Positions 33,171-41,184 of a stretch of DNA of 62,525 nucleotides are shown in pieces. The notes beneath the pieces were generated by a model, which was not told the DNA's origin, made no database searches, and saw only the letters and a program-made list of their open reading frames with translations. Within the stretch, counting starts at the first letter, position 1; each line of letters starts with the position of its first letter. The position numbers and the translations under genes are program-made. This DNA is from a virus, in IMG/VR virus record IMGVR_UViG_3300032224_000950, positions 1 to 62,525 of that record. One strand, given 5' to 3'.

Positions 33171-34872
33171 AAACTTAACAGCTACACAAAATGACTATGC
33201 ATATTTTTTACCAGCAACATCTGGTTTCTATAGTACGTTCATAGGCAAACAACGTTACGGCAACTATGTTGATCCGGCACGTTTGCCTCAATCTTTTACT
33301 AATGGTGTTGAAGGTTTAAATTATCTTGAACCTGATAAGGGTATGTTTTATTATGATCATTGCTTGTATTCAGCTGGTCATGCTAATCTAGATTTATCTA
33401 AACAAGATGACAGTGAAGATATGTTTCGTAACAGAGATCGTACTACTAGTTGGGTACTAGGTGATTCTGGAGGATTCCAGATTGGTAAAGGTGTATGGGA
33501 AGGCGAGTGGAATGATCCTACAGGACCAGTAGTTGCACAACGTATGGCTGAAGCGATTGCCAAAGGTGTTGAACTAGTTCCACAAGTACATCCTACAGGT
33601 CATCCTAAAACAGATAAGAATGGTAATCCAAAGCATACTAAAGTTGATCATGTTAAACTTTATCAAGCACAATTAGATGCCGCACAGAAAAAACGTGAAC
33701 TAGTGTTAAACTGGATGGATACCCTTATGGACTATGGTATGGTCTTAGATATTCCAGCGTGGGTATGCCGTAGTCCGGCTGGCATTAGGGCTACTGGTAT
33801 TTCAACTTATCAAGAAGCTGTAGAAGCTACAAAGTATAATAATGAATATTTCATTAAACATCGTACAGGCGCTTGTAAATTCTTAAATGTATTACAAGGT
33901 GAAAATCATATCGATGCCGAAAACTGGTATGATGAAATGAAAAAATTCTGTGATCCTAACCAATATGATAAACCATTTAATGGTTGGGCAATGGGTGGAC
34001 AGAATATGTGCGATGTTCATCTAGTATTAAAAAGATTAGTAACATTACGATTCGATGGACTTCTTGAAAAAGGTCATCAGGATTGGATGCACTTCTTGGG
34101 CACTTCTAAATTAGAGTGGGCAGTTCTTTTAACCGATATTCAACGTGCTGTTAGGAAATACCATAATGAAAACTTTACCATCTCTTTTGATTGCGCATCA
34201 CCGTTCCTTGCCACAGCAAATGGACAAATCTATATGGCAACGGAAACTCCCGACGGTGACAAATGGGTTTACCGTATGCAGGCTTCTGCAGACGACAAAA
34301 AATATTCGACAGACACAAGATTATTCAAAGACGCAGTAGTACAAGATAATATCTTTGATAGGTTTGAAACCAGTCCGATTATCGATCAAGTAGAGATGAA
34401 AGACATTTGTATCTATGCACCCGGTGACCTAAATAAAGTAGGTAAAGAAGGTCGTACAAGTTGGGATAGTTTTACCTATGCAATTATGATGGGTCATAAT
34501 GTTTGGATGCATTGTAATGCCGTACAAGAAGCTAATCGCCAAAGTGATGCTGGAATAATTCCAGCTATGTTAAGTGCTACTACCGCAGATAGGTCGCATA
34601 GAGATTATAGTCCTGCTCCAAATAAATTTAAAGATATCGTAGATTTAATATTTTCTATCGATAACAAACAAGATGCGCTCGATTTGGTTGAATTTTATGG
34701 ATCATATTTTGATAGCATAATCGGTACTAGAGGTAATACAGGAGATCGAATTACCAATGCTAGTGCCAAAGCAGACGAGTTTGGCTTTCCTGCGGTTGAC
34801 TTTAGTGACCTAAAAGCTGTAAAATCAGAGAAAGCAACACCTATTTTAAACGATTCACTTTTTGAGTTTTAA
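33163..34872 (+). CDS. dpdA: DpdA-like DNA tRNA-guanine-transglycosylase homologue
   Basis: The 569-residue protein is a TIM-barrel transglycosylase: LGDSGGFQIGKG holds the acid/base Asp101, NVLQG and GWAMGGQ form the substrate pocket region, and SFDCASPF holds the presumed nucleophile Asp343. In tRNA-TGT these residues exchange guanine for a 7-deazaguanine base. The phage DpdA branch does this in DNA. The TTG start at 33163 is inferred, because no ATG exists near. The FolE, QueE and QueD-like genes downstream supply the precursor pathway. The Cys-rich zinc site of tRNA-TGT is not evident. Confidence 0.85.
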   Translation: MNKNLTATQNDYAYFLPATSGFYSTFIGKQRYGNYVDPARLPQSFTNGVEGLNYLEPDKGMFYYDHCLYSAGHANLDLSKQDDSEDMFRNRDRTTSWVLGDSGGFQIGKGVWEGEWNDPTGPVVAQRMAEAIAKGVELVPQVHPTGHPKTDKNGNPKHTKVDHVKLYQAQLDAAQKKRELVLNWMDTLMDYGMVLDIPAWVCRSPAGIRATGISTYQEAVEATKYNNEYFIKHRTGACKFLNVLQGENHIDAENWYDEMKKFCDPNQYDKPFNGWAMGGQNMCDVHLVLKRLVTLRFDGLLEKGHQDWMHFLGTSKLEWAVLLTDIQRAVRKYHNENFTISFDCASPFLATANGQIYMATETPDGDKWVYRMQASADDKKYSTDTRLFKDAVVQDNIFDRFETSPIIDQVEMKDICIYAPGDLNKVGKEGRTSWDSFTYAIMMGHNVWMHCNAVQEANRQSDAGIIPAMLSATTADRSHRDYSPAPNKFKDIVDLIFSIDNKQDALDLVEFYGSYFDSIIGTRGNTGDRITNASAKADEFGFPAVDFSDLKAVKSEKATPILNDSLFEF

Positions 34873-35124
34873 ATGACACTACCTGATGAACGATATCGAG
34901 CAGTAATGCAGACCCAGAGGTTTCTCTTAAGGTTATTAACTACTCCCCGAGTTCCTAAAGCCGTTAAAGATGAAGCTAGAGCTTGTTTACGACATTATCC
35001 TAGCGAATACGATATGAAAAAAGTATCGCAAACAAGTGCTGACATATTTGCTGAACGTATGGAAGATGTTGAACGTATGTTTAAACGATACGAACAATTA
35101 CAGGCAGAAAAAAATGAAACGTGA
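34873..35124 (+). CDS. Small protein of BPSL0761-like family
   Basis: The 83-residue protein begins TLPDERYRAVMQTQRFLLRLL and continues PRVPKAVKDEARACLRHYPSEYD. This resembles the BPSL0761-type family of short proteobacterial proteins, whose function is unknown. It starts directly after the DpdA-like stop and ends 11 bases inside the next gene, so it belongs to the modification operon. Its presence weakly hints at a proteobacterial gene source. Confidence 0.6.
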   Translation: MTLPDERYRAVMQTQRFLLRLLTTPRVPKAVKDEARACLRHYPSEYDMKKVSQTSADIFAERMEDVERMFKRYEQLQAEKNET

Positions 35125-35665
35125 TTATACTAGTGGTACAAGCGAAGGCGTCACCTTTTTTATTGGTTCAGAAATAGAGCGTACTCCTGCATTTGGTATG
35201 CGTACACTATTTGTAGTAGGCACACACGATCCTCAAACAGTATTACATATTGCAAATGATACACAGACTTATCTTGACGAAAGCAAACGTATCAAGCATA
35301 TCTACTTTGGTGCTAATCAAAGTTTTAAAACTAAAGGTGTAAATGATGTAGAAGGTTGGCGACCTTGGGAAGACATGATTAAAAGCTGTTTAGATGCAGG
35401 ATACTGGTGTACTTTAGACTTTGACGTGTGCGAACATGAAGGTCTTCTCGAGAGCGGTTTAACCGAAAATCGTAGATTTATTCCACAAATTAGTGTAAAA
35501 TTGCCTTATCTAAGTCAACTAGGCTATAATGCTACAATTAAAATTGATGATAAAGATTTTGATGCAACTAATCCAGGTGTATGGTGTATTCCAATTGGTG
35601 CTATTACACAACGCAAGTATTTTACCAATTGGGATGAATATACAAACGATGAAATCATAAAGTGA
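35114..35665 (+). CDS. Unknown protein in the 7-deazaguanine region
   Basis: The ATG at 35114 lies inside the end of the previous gene. An in-frame start at 35036 would mean a much longer overlap. The 183-residue alpha/beta protein contains VTFFIGSEIERTPAFGMRTLF, IKHIYFGANQSF, a WCTLDFDVCEHEGLL segment and a final PGVWCIPIGAITQRKYF. I do not recognise the family. Location between DpdA and the QueD-like gene makes a part in base modification or its regulation plausible. Confidence 0.6.
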   Translation: MKRDYTSGTSEGVTFFIGSEIERTPAFGMRTLFVVGTHDPQTVLHIANDTQTYLDESKRIKHIYFGANQSFKTKGVNDVEGWRPWEDMIKSCLDAGYWCTLDFDVCEHEGLLESGLTENRRFIPQISVKLPYLSQLGYNATIKIDDKDFDATNPGVWCIPIGAITQRKYFTNWDEYTNDEIIK

Positions 35666-36309
35666 TAAATTATAAAGTCCATCCGATACCTAATCGAGGC
35701 TTCTTGTTAGCCGATATTCCTGCTGACGTTCTTTCTTTTGTAAAAAACGAAATTGACAATATTTCAAACAACAGAACTACTGCTAAAAAGATGACTAGTG
35801 AACTTGTTGGTCAAATCGCAAATGAATTTGAAATGTTCGATTCAAGATCGATTATTGAACAACTATCATTAGAATTAGTAAATGAATATGAAAGGCATTT
35901 TAAACATGCCGGTATAAGATGTGATGTTTTGCAAAATCTTAAATTAAATCCATCATCATTTGAGCTTGGCCCATTATGGGTGAACTTTCAAAAGAAACAT
36001 GAATACAACCCTCCGCATAAACATTCGGGCGTATATAGCTTTGTAATGTGGATTAAAATCCCTTATAATATAAAAGACGAAAGGATAGCAGAAAATTCAG
36101 TTAACTCATTTAGAAATAGCAACGGAATTTTCTATTTTCAATTTATCGATTCGTTAGGTGATATCAATAAGTTTTCAATTGATGCTGATTCATTATACGA
36201 AGGTAAAATGTTATTTTTTCCTGCAGAGATGTGGCATGGTGTGAATCCATTCTTTTCATCAGATGACGAAAGAATTTCAATTAGCGGCAATATATTTTTA
36301 AAGGTATAA
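35662..36309 (+). CDS. 2OG-Fe(II) oxygenase-like protein
   Basis: The 215-residue protein has the double-stranded beta-helix pattern of phage 2-oxoglutarate dioxygenases. NPPHKHSGVYSFVMW provides His119/His121, and FPAEMWHGVNPF provides the distal His192. ERISISGNIF follows, with Arg204 as a likely 2OG contact. Canonical HxD is replaced by HKH here, so the exact ligands are uncertain. Such enzymes are common in T4-like aquatic phages. In this operon it might oxidise a modified base or nucleotide (inference). It overlaps the preceding gene by ATGA. Confidence 0.6.
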   Translation: MINYKVHPIPNRGFLLADIPADVLSFVKNEIDNISNNRTTAKKMTSELVGQIANEFEMFDSRSIIEQLSLELVNEYERHFKHAGIRCDVLQNLKLNPSSFELGPLWVNFQKKHEYNPPHKHSGVYSFVMWIKIPYNIKDERIAENSVNSFRNSNGIFYFQFIDSLGDINKFSIDADSLYEGKMLFFPAEMWHGVNPFFSSDDERISISGNIFLKV

Positions 36310-36310
36310 G

Positions 36311-36706
36311 ATGAATATTAAGCAAGACATACGACCAAACAAAATGATCTGGGTTACTTTCCGCAAAGAAGGTATTCATAAATATCCTGCGGCACTAACA
36401 GATCCAGCATTAGCTACAGGAGATGAATATGATGTATCGTTTTTGGGTTACCCTCATCGCCACATCTTTCATTTCAGGGTGTGGATCAGTGTGCAACATA
36501 ATGACAGGGACATCGAGTTCATCCAGTTCAAACGATGGCTCGAGTCGCTGTATAATGGTCAAGGTTCCACTCTAAGCCTTGACTACAAGAGTTGTGAAAT
36601 GATGTCAGACAATCTGTTTGATGTTATTTCCAATAAGTATCCAAGTCGAGAGATTTGGATTGAGATCTCCGAAGACGGAGAAAATGGTAGTTTTATCAAA
36701 TACTAA
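36311..36706 (+). CDS. queD: QueD/PTPS-like T-fold protein, atypical active site
   Basis: The 131-residue protein matches the T-fold layout of 6-carboxytetrahydropterin synthase. A first His lies in GIHKYP (His23), and the HxH pair in YPHRHIFHFRVWI (His49, His51) replaces HGHNY as zinc ligands. DIEFIQFKRWL and CEMMSDNLFDVI mirror the MVMDF..LK and PTxENLA helices. The catalytic Cys before HGH and the Asp-His pair are not seen (L/G and DY instead). It may be a diverged synthase or another T-fold enzyme. Context with FolE, QueE and DpdA supports the pathway link. Confidence 0.5.
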   Translation: MNIKQDIRPNKMIWVTFRKEGIHKYPAALTDPALATGDEYDVSFLGYPHRHIFHFRVWISVQHNDRDIEFIQFKRWLESLYNGQGSTLSLDYKSCEMMSDNLFDVISNKYPSREIWIEISEDGENGSFIKY

Positions 36707-36717
36707 AAGAGGCTGCA

Positions 36718-36957
36718 ATGGCTAAGAACTATAAAGAATATAATTATTTTGAAAATCGTCCCGATGTAGTAAAGGTCTTTGAAGACCTTGAGACATATCA
36801 TGATTTTTGTCGCTTGGAAATGTTTCCATTCGATGAAAGTCATCTCTACAACAGAGACAGTTGGGCATGGCGCAATTACGAAAAAAGCAAGCGTCCAAAA
36901 AAAGCGTTCAATGGCGAACGTAAACCATATCAAGGTAATAAGCCACGGTACAATTAA
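36718..36957 (+). CDS. Small conserved-type phage protein, unknown
   Basis: The 79-residue protein begins MAKNYKEYNYFENRPDVVKVFEDLE and ends in a basic, Pro/Asn-rich tail (KRPKKAFNGERKPYQGNKPRYN). The N-terminal half looks folded; the tail may bind nucleic acid. No family is recognised with confidence. The ribosome site is AAGAGG at 36707-36712. Its stop overlaps the start of the glycosyltransferase gene (TAATGA region). Confidence 0.55.
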   Translation: MAKNYKEYNYFENRPDVVKVFEDLETYHDFCRLEMFPFDESHLYNRDSWAWRNYEKSKRPKKAFNGERKPYQGNKPRYN

Positions 36958-38054
36958 TGACAATTTTTTTAATTGATCTAGAAGCAGTCGAGACAAGGTA
37001 CACGGGTCAGTGGAAGACTCATGTACCTGCTCTCTTACGAAAGGCAGGACACAATGTTCAAATTATCTCTGGGCCTACGGATATTCCTACAGCCACTACT
37101 CCTGGTGCTTTTCTTAATTTTGGTGGCACCAATATATACAAGTCTGCTCAAGTTGAACAAATGGGCCGTTTATTTTGTAGCGGATCCGTTCATCCCGGCG
37201 ACCACTTTATTTTTACTGACGCTTGGCATCCGGGCATTATAAATTTAAAGTATATGAGTGAGTTATTGGGCATCCCAGTAACAACACACGGCTTGTGGCA
37301 TGCTGGATCATATGATCCTCAAGACTTTTTAGGCAGACTAGTTGGCAACAAGCCTTGGGTTAGAAATGCTGAAAAAAGTTTCTTCCACGCATTTGATCAC
37401 AACTACTTTGCCACAGACTTTCATATCCGAATGTTTGTTACTAATCTATTAAACGATTATCCTACAGAAAATCCGTGGCTAGAAGAAGACCTAGCAGATA
37501 TTATTGCAGGAGAAGATCCTAGATTTGTGCGCACAGGCTGGCCAATGGAATATATGGCTGATACATTAACCATGTATAAGAATATGCCCAAACGTGATCT
37601 TATTCTTTTTCCGCATCGCATCGCACCTGAGAAGCAAGTTGAGATTTTTCGAGACCTAGCTACACACTTACCGCAGTATGAATTTGTAGTGTGTCAGGAT
37701 CAACAACTAACAAAAAATGAATATCATAACCTGTTAGGCGAAGCGAAGATGGTGTTTAGTGCTAACTTACAAGAAACTCTAGGCATTAGTTGCTATGAAG
37801 GTGCGGTGGTTGACGCTATTCCTATGGTTCCGGATCGTTTAAGTTATACTGAGATGTATTATGATACGTTCAAGTATCCGAGTGTGTGGACTAACGACTA
37901 TGATACATATACTGTATATCGTCCAGATTTATGTCGTAGAATAATAGAACATATGGATAACTACTCCACTAGAATTCCACAAGTTCGCAAACAGACACAT
38001 GATTTAACTGAAAACTTTTTCTCAGCACACGCATTATTAGAAAGAATCAAATGA
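36957..38054 (+). CDS. GT-B glycosyltransferase
   Basis: The 365-residue protein has a GT-B architecture: an N-terminal domain with ALLRKAGHNVQIISGP, then a C-terminal donor domain with LILFPHRIAPEKQVEIF and the E-x7-E donor motif (ANLQETLGISCYEG, then DAIPMVPDRLSY). This is the GT4-type pattern. It could glycosylate DNA, as T4 alpha/beta-GT do on modified cytosine, or a surface sugar. Its place in the 7-deazaguanine operon makes DNA decoration worth testing. It overlaps the cupin gene by ATGA. Confidence 0.75.
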   Translation: MTIFLIDLEAVETRYTGQWKTHVPALLRKAGHNVQIISGPTDIPTATTPGAFLNFGGTNIYKSAQVEQMGRLFCSGSVHPGDHFIFTDAWHPGIINLKYMSELLGIPVTTHGLWHAGSYDPQDFLGRLVGNKPWVRNAEKSFFHAFDHNYFATDFHIRMFVTNLLNDYPTENPWLEEDLADIIAGEDPRFVRTGWPMEYMADTLTMYKNMPKRDLILFPHRIAPEKQVEIFRDLATHLPQYEFVVCQDQQLTKNEYHNLLGEAKMVFSANLQETLGISCYEGAVVDAIPMVPDRLSYTEMYYDTFKYPSVWTNDYDTYTVYRPDLCRRIIEHMDNYSTRIPQVRKQTHDLTENFFSAHALLERIK

Positions 38055-38509
38055 TACTTAAACTTTTAGAACGTCTTGGCCGTAAACGTATTATCATGGA
38101 TCGAGTAGATAACGAGCCGTATTTAGAACGTTACTACCTATTTCTTAAAGAACGCAAGACTTTTCCGTTTAATATTTTTTTACATAAGTTTTTAAAAGGT
38201 GATCCGGACGATGTTCATGATCACCCGTGGCCATACGCCACGTTAATCTTAAAGGGCGGCTATTACGAATGGATTCCCCAATTCAATGCAGACGGTACAA
38301 AGTCTTGTGAAATTCGTAAATGGCGTGGACCCGGACATTTCCGTATTTGTAGTCCCAACAGTTATCATCGTATTGAATTAAAAGAAGGTGTAACTGCTTG
38401 GACATTGTTTATGCCCGGACCACAAACGAGAGAATGGGGTTTTTTCGTTAACAACAAGTGGATACATAATGACTTATACTTATACAGTAGGAAACGGCAC
38501 AATAACTAA
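38051..38509 (+). CDS. Cupin-domain protein
   Basis: The 152-residue single-domain cupin carries DPDDVHDHPWPYATLILKGGYYEW (metal ligand candidates His56, His58) and then FRICSPNSYHRIEL with a third His. GVTAWTLFMPGPQTREWGF follows. This HDHPW cupin type is frequent in phages; its reaction is unknown. It may bind iron or zinc and act on a sugar or base. It overlaps the glycosyltransferase by four bases and the next gene by 41 bases. Confidence 0.65.
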   Translation: MILKLLERLGRKRIIMDRVDNEPYLERYYLFLKERKTFPFNIFLHKFLKGDPDDVHDHPWPYATLILKGGYYEWIPQFNADGTKSCEIRKWRGPGHFRICSPNSYHRIELKEGVTAWTLFMPGPQTREWGFFVNNKWIHNDLYLYSRKRHNN

Positions 38510-38888
38510 TGGCGGTGGATTAACCGGTAGTTCTGGAACTATAACATTATCTAATACTACCGGATCTACCTATACCCTTGCATCGGGTACAGGCGGTGCC
38601 GGACAAATTTATACATCTACAGGAATTAATGGTGCAACATGGGCCAATCCAACTGACAATGTAATGATTGTTAAACAAAATCCTGCTAGTTTAGAAGTAA
38701 AGGGTAATGTAGTAATAAACGGAAGAGATCTAGAAGAACGGTTAAAGACAATGGAAAAACTCTTGCAAATCCCAGAAAGAGATGTTAAACTAGAAAAAAA
38801 GCACCCAAAGTTAAAGAAGTTATACGATGACTACATTAATGCTTTGGGAAAATACAGAACATTCGAAGCAATTAAAGGAGATGAATGA
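38469..38888 (+). CDS. Short virion-type protein with fibre-like N-terminus
   Basis: The 139-residue protein has a first half of Thr/Gly/Ser-rich fibre-like sequence (GNGTITNGGGLTGSSGTITL). The second half is a charged helical domain (GNVVINGRDLEERLKTMEK, IPERDVKLEKKHPKLKKLYDDY) found as a C-terminal module in phage structural proteins. The start lies 41 bases inside the cupin gene and lacks a strong ribosome site, so it may be coupled. Its place in a metabolic operon is odd for a structural protein. Confidence 0.55.
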   Translation: MTYTYTVGNGTITNGGGLTGSSGTITLSNTTGSTYTLASGTGGAGQIYTSTGINGATWANPTDNVMIVKQNPASLEVKGNVVINGRDLEERLKTMEKLLQIPERDVKLEKKHPKLKKLYDDYINALGKYRTFEAIKGDE

Positions 38889-39124
38889 TGAAAGAATTAC
38901 ATGAATCAATAGCGCATACTGCAACAGAAGTGACTATTAAAGAGAATTCTGGTTTTAGAATTCGTTTAGAAAAACACGAAGTAGTTGCGCCTAAGGGATT
39001 GTTTAGCCTTGACATTATTCAAGAGTCATTAGATGAAGACGGACTAGTTCGTGATTCGCAAACTTATAATTTCTTTATGACTAAAGAAGAATTGCAATCA
39101 TTAGCTAACGGTTTAACTGCATGA
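38885..39124 (+). CDS. Small unknown protein
   Basis: The 79-residue acidic protein (GFRIRLEKHEVVAPKGLFSLDIIQESLDEDG) is strand-rich with a helical end (TKEELQSLANGLTA). Two adjacent ATG codons (38885 and 38888) could start it. AAAGGAG ending at 38880 serves the second slightly better, while the first overlaps the prior stop as ATGA. No family is recognised. Confidence 0.5.
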   Translation: MMKELHESIAHTATEVTIKENSGFRIRLEKHEVVAPKGLFSLDIIQESLDEDGLVRDSQTYNFFMTKEELQSLANGLTA

Positions 39125-39612
39125 AAAAAGTTTACTATACTTGGCAACAAGTAGAGGGTGCGTGTTTAGACATTGCTCGACAAATGAGCAATCATAATTG
39201 GCGACCTGATTATATTGTTGGCATTACTAGAGGCGGCCTTGTTCCTGCTAACTTGCTTAGTCAATATACAGGTATTAAAATGAACAGCTTAGACATTAGT
39301 CTGCGTGATGGTGGAGACACTGTTAGCAACTGTGGCATGGCAGAAGATGCATTCGAAGGCAAAAAGATCCTTGTTGTAGATGATATCAATGATCAAGGAT
39401 CTACTGTTAATTGGATTAAGCATGATTGGGAATCGAGTGCATTGCCTGGTCATCCTAATTGGGAAACTATTTGGGGGGATTCGGTTCGCTTTGCGGTTTT
39501 AACACATAATCTTAGCAGTCAATTTAAAGATCCAGATTATTATGTTTGGACTGTGAATAAAGCAGAAGAAGATTGTTGGTTAGTTTATCCTTGGGAGGAT
39601 TTTTGGTTATGA
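39121..39612 (+). CDS. Phosphoribosyltransferase
   Basis: The 163-residue protein has the type I phosphoribosyltransferase fold: YIVGITRGGLVPANLLSQ near residues 36-53, and the PRPP-binding loop KILVVDDINDQGSTVNWI at about 81-98 (consensus VDDxxDTGxT). It resembles xanthine-guanine or hypoxanthine phosphoribosyltransferases. It could salvage a purine, or act on a free 7-deazaguanine base made by the neighbouring pathway (inference). ATGA overlaps join it to genes on both sides. Confidence 0.8.
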   Translation: MKKVYYTWQQVEGACLDIARQMSNHNWRPDYIVGITRGGLVPANLLSQYTGIKMNSLDISLRDGGDTVSNCGMAEDAFEGKKILVVDDINDQGSTVNWIKHDWESSALPGHPNWETIWGDSVRFAVLTHNLSSQFKDPDYYVWTVNKAEEDCWLVYPWEDFWL

Positions 39613-39806
39613 CATCAGCATTAATTAAATTAATTTTAGGCATTACATTAATTGCAATTGCCGTTATATTTGGACCGTTGCTCGGCATTTGGTCCTTGAA
39701 TATATTATTTCCAGTACTTAATATTCCATATACATGGGAAACATGGCTGGCTTACTTTTTAATATTTGGTAGTTTGACTGGATTACGGTTTGGATCTAAA
39801 AAATGA
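39609..39806 (+). CDS. Small membrane protein
   Basis: The ATG at 39609 overlaps the previous stop (ATGA). The longer frame from 39573 inside the phosphoribosyltransferase is less likely. The 65-residue product has two hydrophobic helices (LIKLILGITLIAIAVIFGPLL and WLAYFLIFGSLTGL) separated by a short loop, ending in a basic GSKK. No function is known. It is one of a chain of ATGA-linked small genes from 39121 to 40394. Confidence 0.55.
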   Translation: MTSALIKLILGITLIAIAVIFGPLLGIWSLNILFPVLNIPYTWETWLAYFLIFGSLTGLRFGSKK

Positions 39807-39982
39807 GACAAGTGGATCAATTAAATCAGATATCTATAGAAAATCTCAAAGAAAAAATCGAACAGGTAGAATCCGATATTAAAAAAATGGCTGCCGAATC
39901 TGGAAATGATAAGAAAATTTCATTACTGATTGAATATAAAGATTATCTTAATGATGAACTTAAGGCATTAGAAAACAAATGA
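39803..39982 (+). CDS. Very short coiled-coil protein
   Basis: The 59-residue reading frame has ATGA overlaps at both ends: its ATG at 39803 overlaps the preceding stop and its TGA overlaps the next ATG. The sequence is a continuous charged amphipathic helix (NLKEKIEQVESDIKKMA, then DYLNDELKALENK), so it is probably a coiled coil. The double overlap argues that it is real despite its size. The function is unknown. Confidence 0.6.
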   Translation: MRQVDQLNQISIENLKEKIEQVESDIKKMAAESGNDKKISLLIEYKDYLNDELKALENK

Positions 39983-40197
39983 CAGAAAATACTGTTACTA
40001 CAGTATGGGAAATTGTAATACCCTGGCATAATCAAGATAATAATTGGTGGAATGAAACTTGTGCCAGTGTTGTAGAAGTATTTGGATTACCAGGAGATCG
40101 ATATACATATAATCCACGATATGAAGATATGCGATTTCTTTTTACCTCAAAAAAGGATTATCAATTATGCAAGATTCTATTATCAGACAAAATTTAG
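39979..40197 (+). CDS. Small unknown protein
   Basis: The 72-residue protein is Trp-rich (VWEIVIPWHNQDNNWWNETC) with an aromatic C-terminal half (YTYNPRYEDMRFLFTSKKDYQLC). It may be a small ferredoxin-like fold, but no family is recognised. It begins in an ATGA overlap and ends 31 bases inside the next gene. Confidence 0.5.
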   Translation: MTENTVTTVWEIVIPWHNQDNNWWNETCASVVEVFGLPGDRYTYNPRYEDMRFLFTSKKDYQLCKILLSDKI

Positions 40198-40394
40198 ATT
40201 TTTATAGCGTCGTAGTATTGGGTATTATAGGTTTTATTTTTGCGATCTGGTGGAATTATTCAAATCCGCATATGATTGTCAAATATGATTGTTCAATTGC
40301 AGAAATAAGTCCAGACTATCCTATTGCAGTAAAAGAAGGCTGTCGTAAACTTCGAGCAGAAAATGCTAAGGAAAACTTGCAAAAACCTAAATAA
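40167..40394 (+). CDS. Small membrane-anchored protein
   Basis: The 75-residue protein has one membrane helix (about 13-29, YSVVVLGIIGFIFAIWW). A predicted periplasmic tail with two Cys residues (YDCSIAEISPDY, KEGCRKLRAEN) could form a disulphide. Overlap with the preceding gene is 31 bases. The function is unknown. A sigma70-type promoter for folE begins within its last codons. Confidence 0.5.
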   Translation: MQDSIIRQNLDFYSVVVLGIIGFIFAIWWNYSNPHMIVKYDCSIAEISPDYPIAVKEGCRKLRAENAKENLQKPK

Positions 40395-40405
40395 AACTGT
40401 ATACT
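40377..40405 (+). promoter_or_regulatory. Sigma70-type promoter for folE
   Basis: TTGCAA (40377-40382), a 17-base spacer and TATACT (40400-40405). It is 42 bases upstream of the folE start. It gives the precursor genes their own early promoter. Confidence 0.65.
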
Positions 40406-40446
40406 AATACAAAGACATCCACGTCATTAACTCGGAGAATAATAAA

Positions 40447-41184
40447 TTGACTGAATCAGTAACATATAAAAACATAGACGACAAGGGCTATGAAGAAGGC
40501 TATCTAGGCGATGCCATACGCTTTAAGATGAAACGTGACCGGAAACGCTTTTGGGCGGGTGATAATATTAGTGATTACTTGCACGAGGGCGATGTAGAGA
40601 AACTAATCGATGAAGCAACAGAAGCATTTGAAGTTGTACTTGATCGATTGCTTATTGATCGTGAAAATGATCCTAACTCGCATGGTACTGCGAAGCGACT
40701 TGCTAAAATGTACTTTAATGAAATAATGGCAGGAAGATATGAACCAGCACCAGACGCAACAGCGTTCCCAAATGATTCAGAGGACCGTTACGAAGGTATG
40801 TTGGTTGTCCGTAGTGAGCTTCGCAGTATGTGTAGCCATCATCACCAACCCGTTGTTGGCGTTGCTTATATTGGTATTATTGCGGCTGAGAAACTCATCG
40901 GACTTAGCAAGTATACGCGGATCGCTCAGTGGTGTGCCCGTCGAGGTACTCTCCAGGAGGAACTTTGCAATGACATTGCTAGGGAAATCCAAAAAGCCAC
41001 AGGCGCAACAGACTTAGGCGTGTACATTCAAGCAACACATGGTTGCTGTGAGAATCGCGGCATTATGGCACACTCTAGTCTAACACAGACTACTGTACTT
41101 AAAGGTGCATTTACCAACGATGCTGGTACAAAGAAAGAATTCTTTGACAATATTAAAATGCAACAGGAGTATGCGTCAAAATGA
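40447..41184 (+). CDS. folE: GTP cyclohydrolase I
   Basis: The 245-residue enzyme opens GTP to dihydroneopterin triphosphate, the first step of the 7-deazaguanine (and folate) pathway. Motifs are MCSHHHQPVVGVAYIGI (zinc ligand Cys and catalytic His), IGLSKYTRI and QATHGCCENRG (second zinc Cys). The start is TTG at 40447 after CGGAG (40433-40437). It is typical in length (E. coli 222). In T4-like phages it serves DNA base modification; folate support is the alternative. It is linked to the next gene by ATGA. Confidence 0.95.
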   Translation: MTESVTYKNIDDKGYEEGYLGDAIRFKMKRDRKRFWAGDNISDYLHEGDVEKLIDEATEAFEVVLDRLLIDRENDPNSHGTAKRLAKMYFNEIMAGRYEPAPDATAFPNDSEDRYEGMLVVRSELRSMCSHHHQPVVGVAYIGIIAAEKLIGLSKYTRIAQWCARRGTLQEELCNDIAREIQKATGATDLGVYIQATHGCCENRGIMAHSSLTQTTVLKGAFTNDAGTKKEFFDNIKMQQEYASK

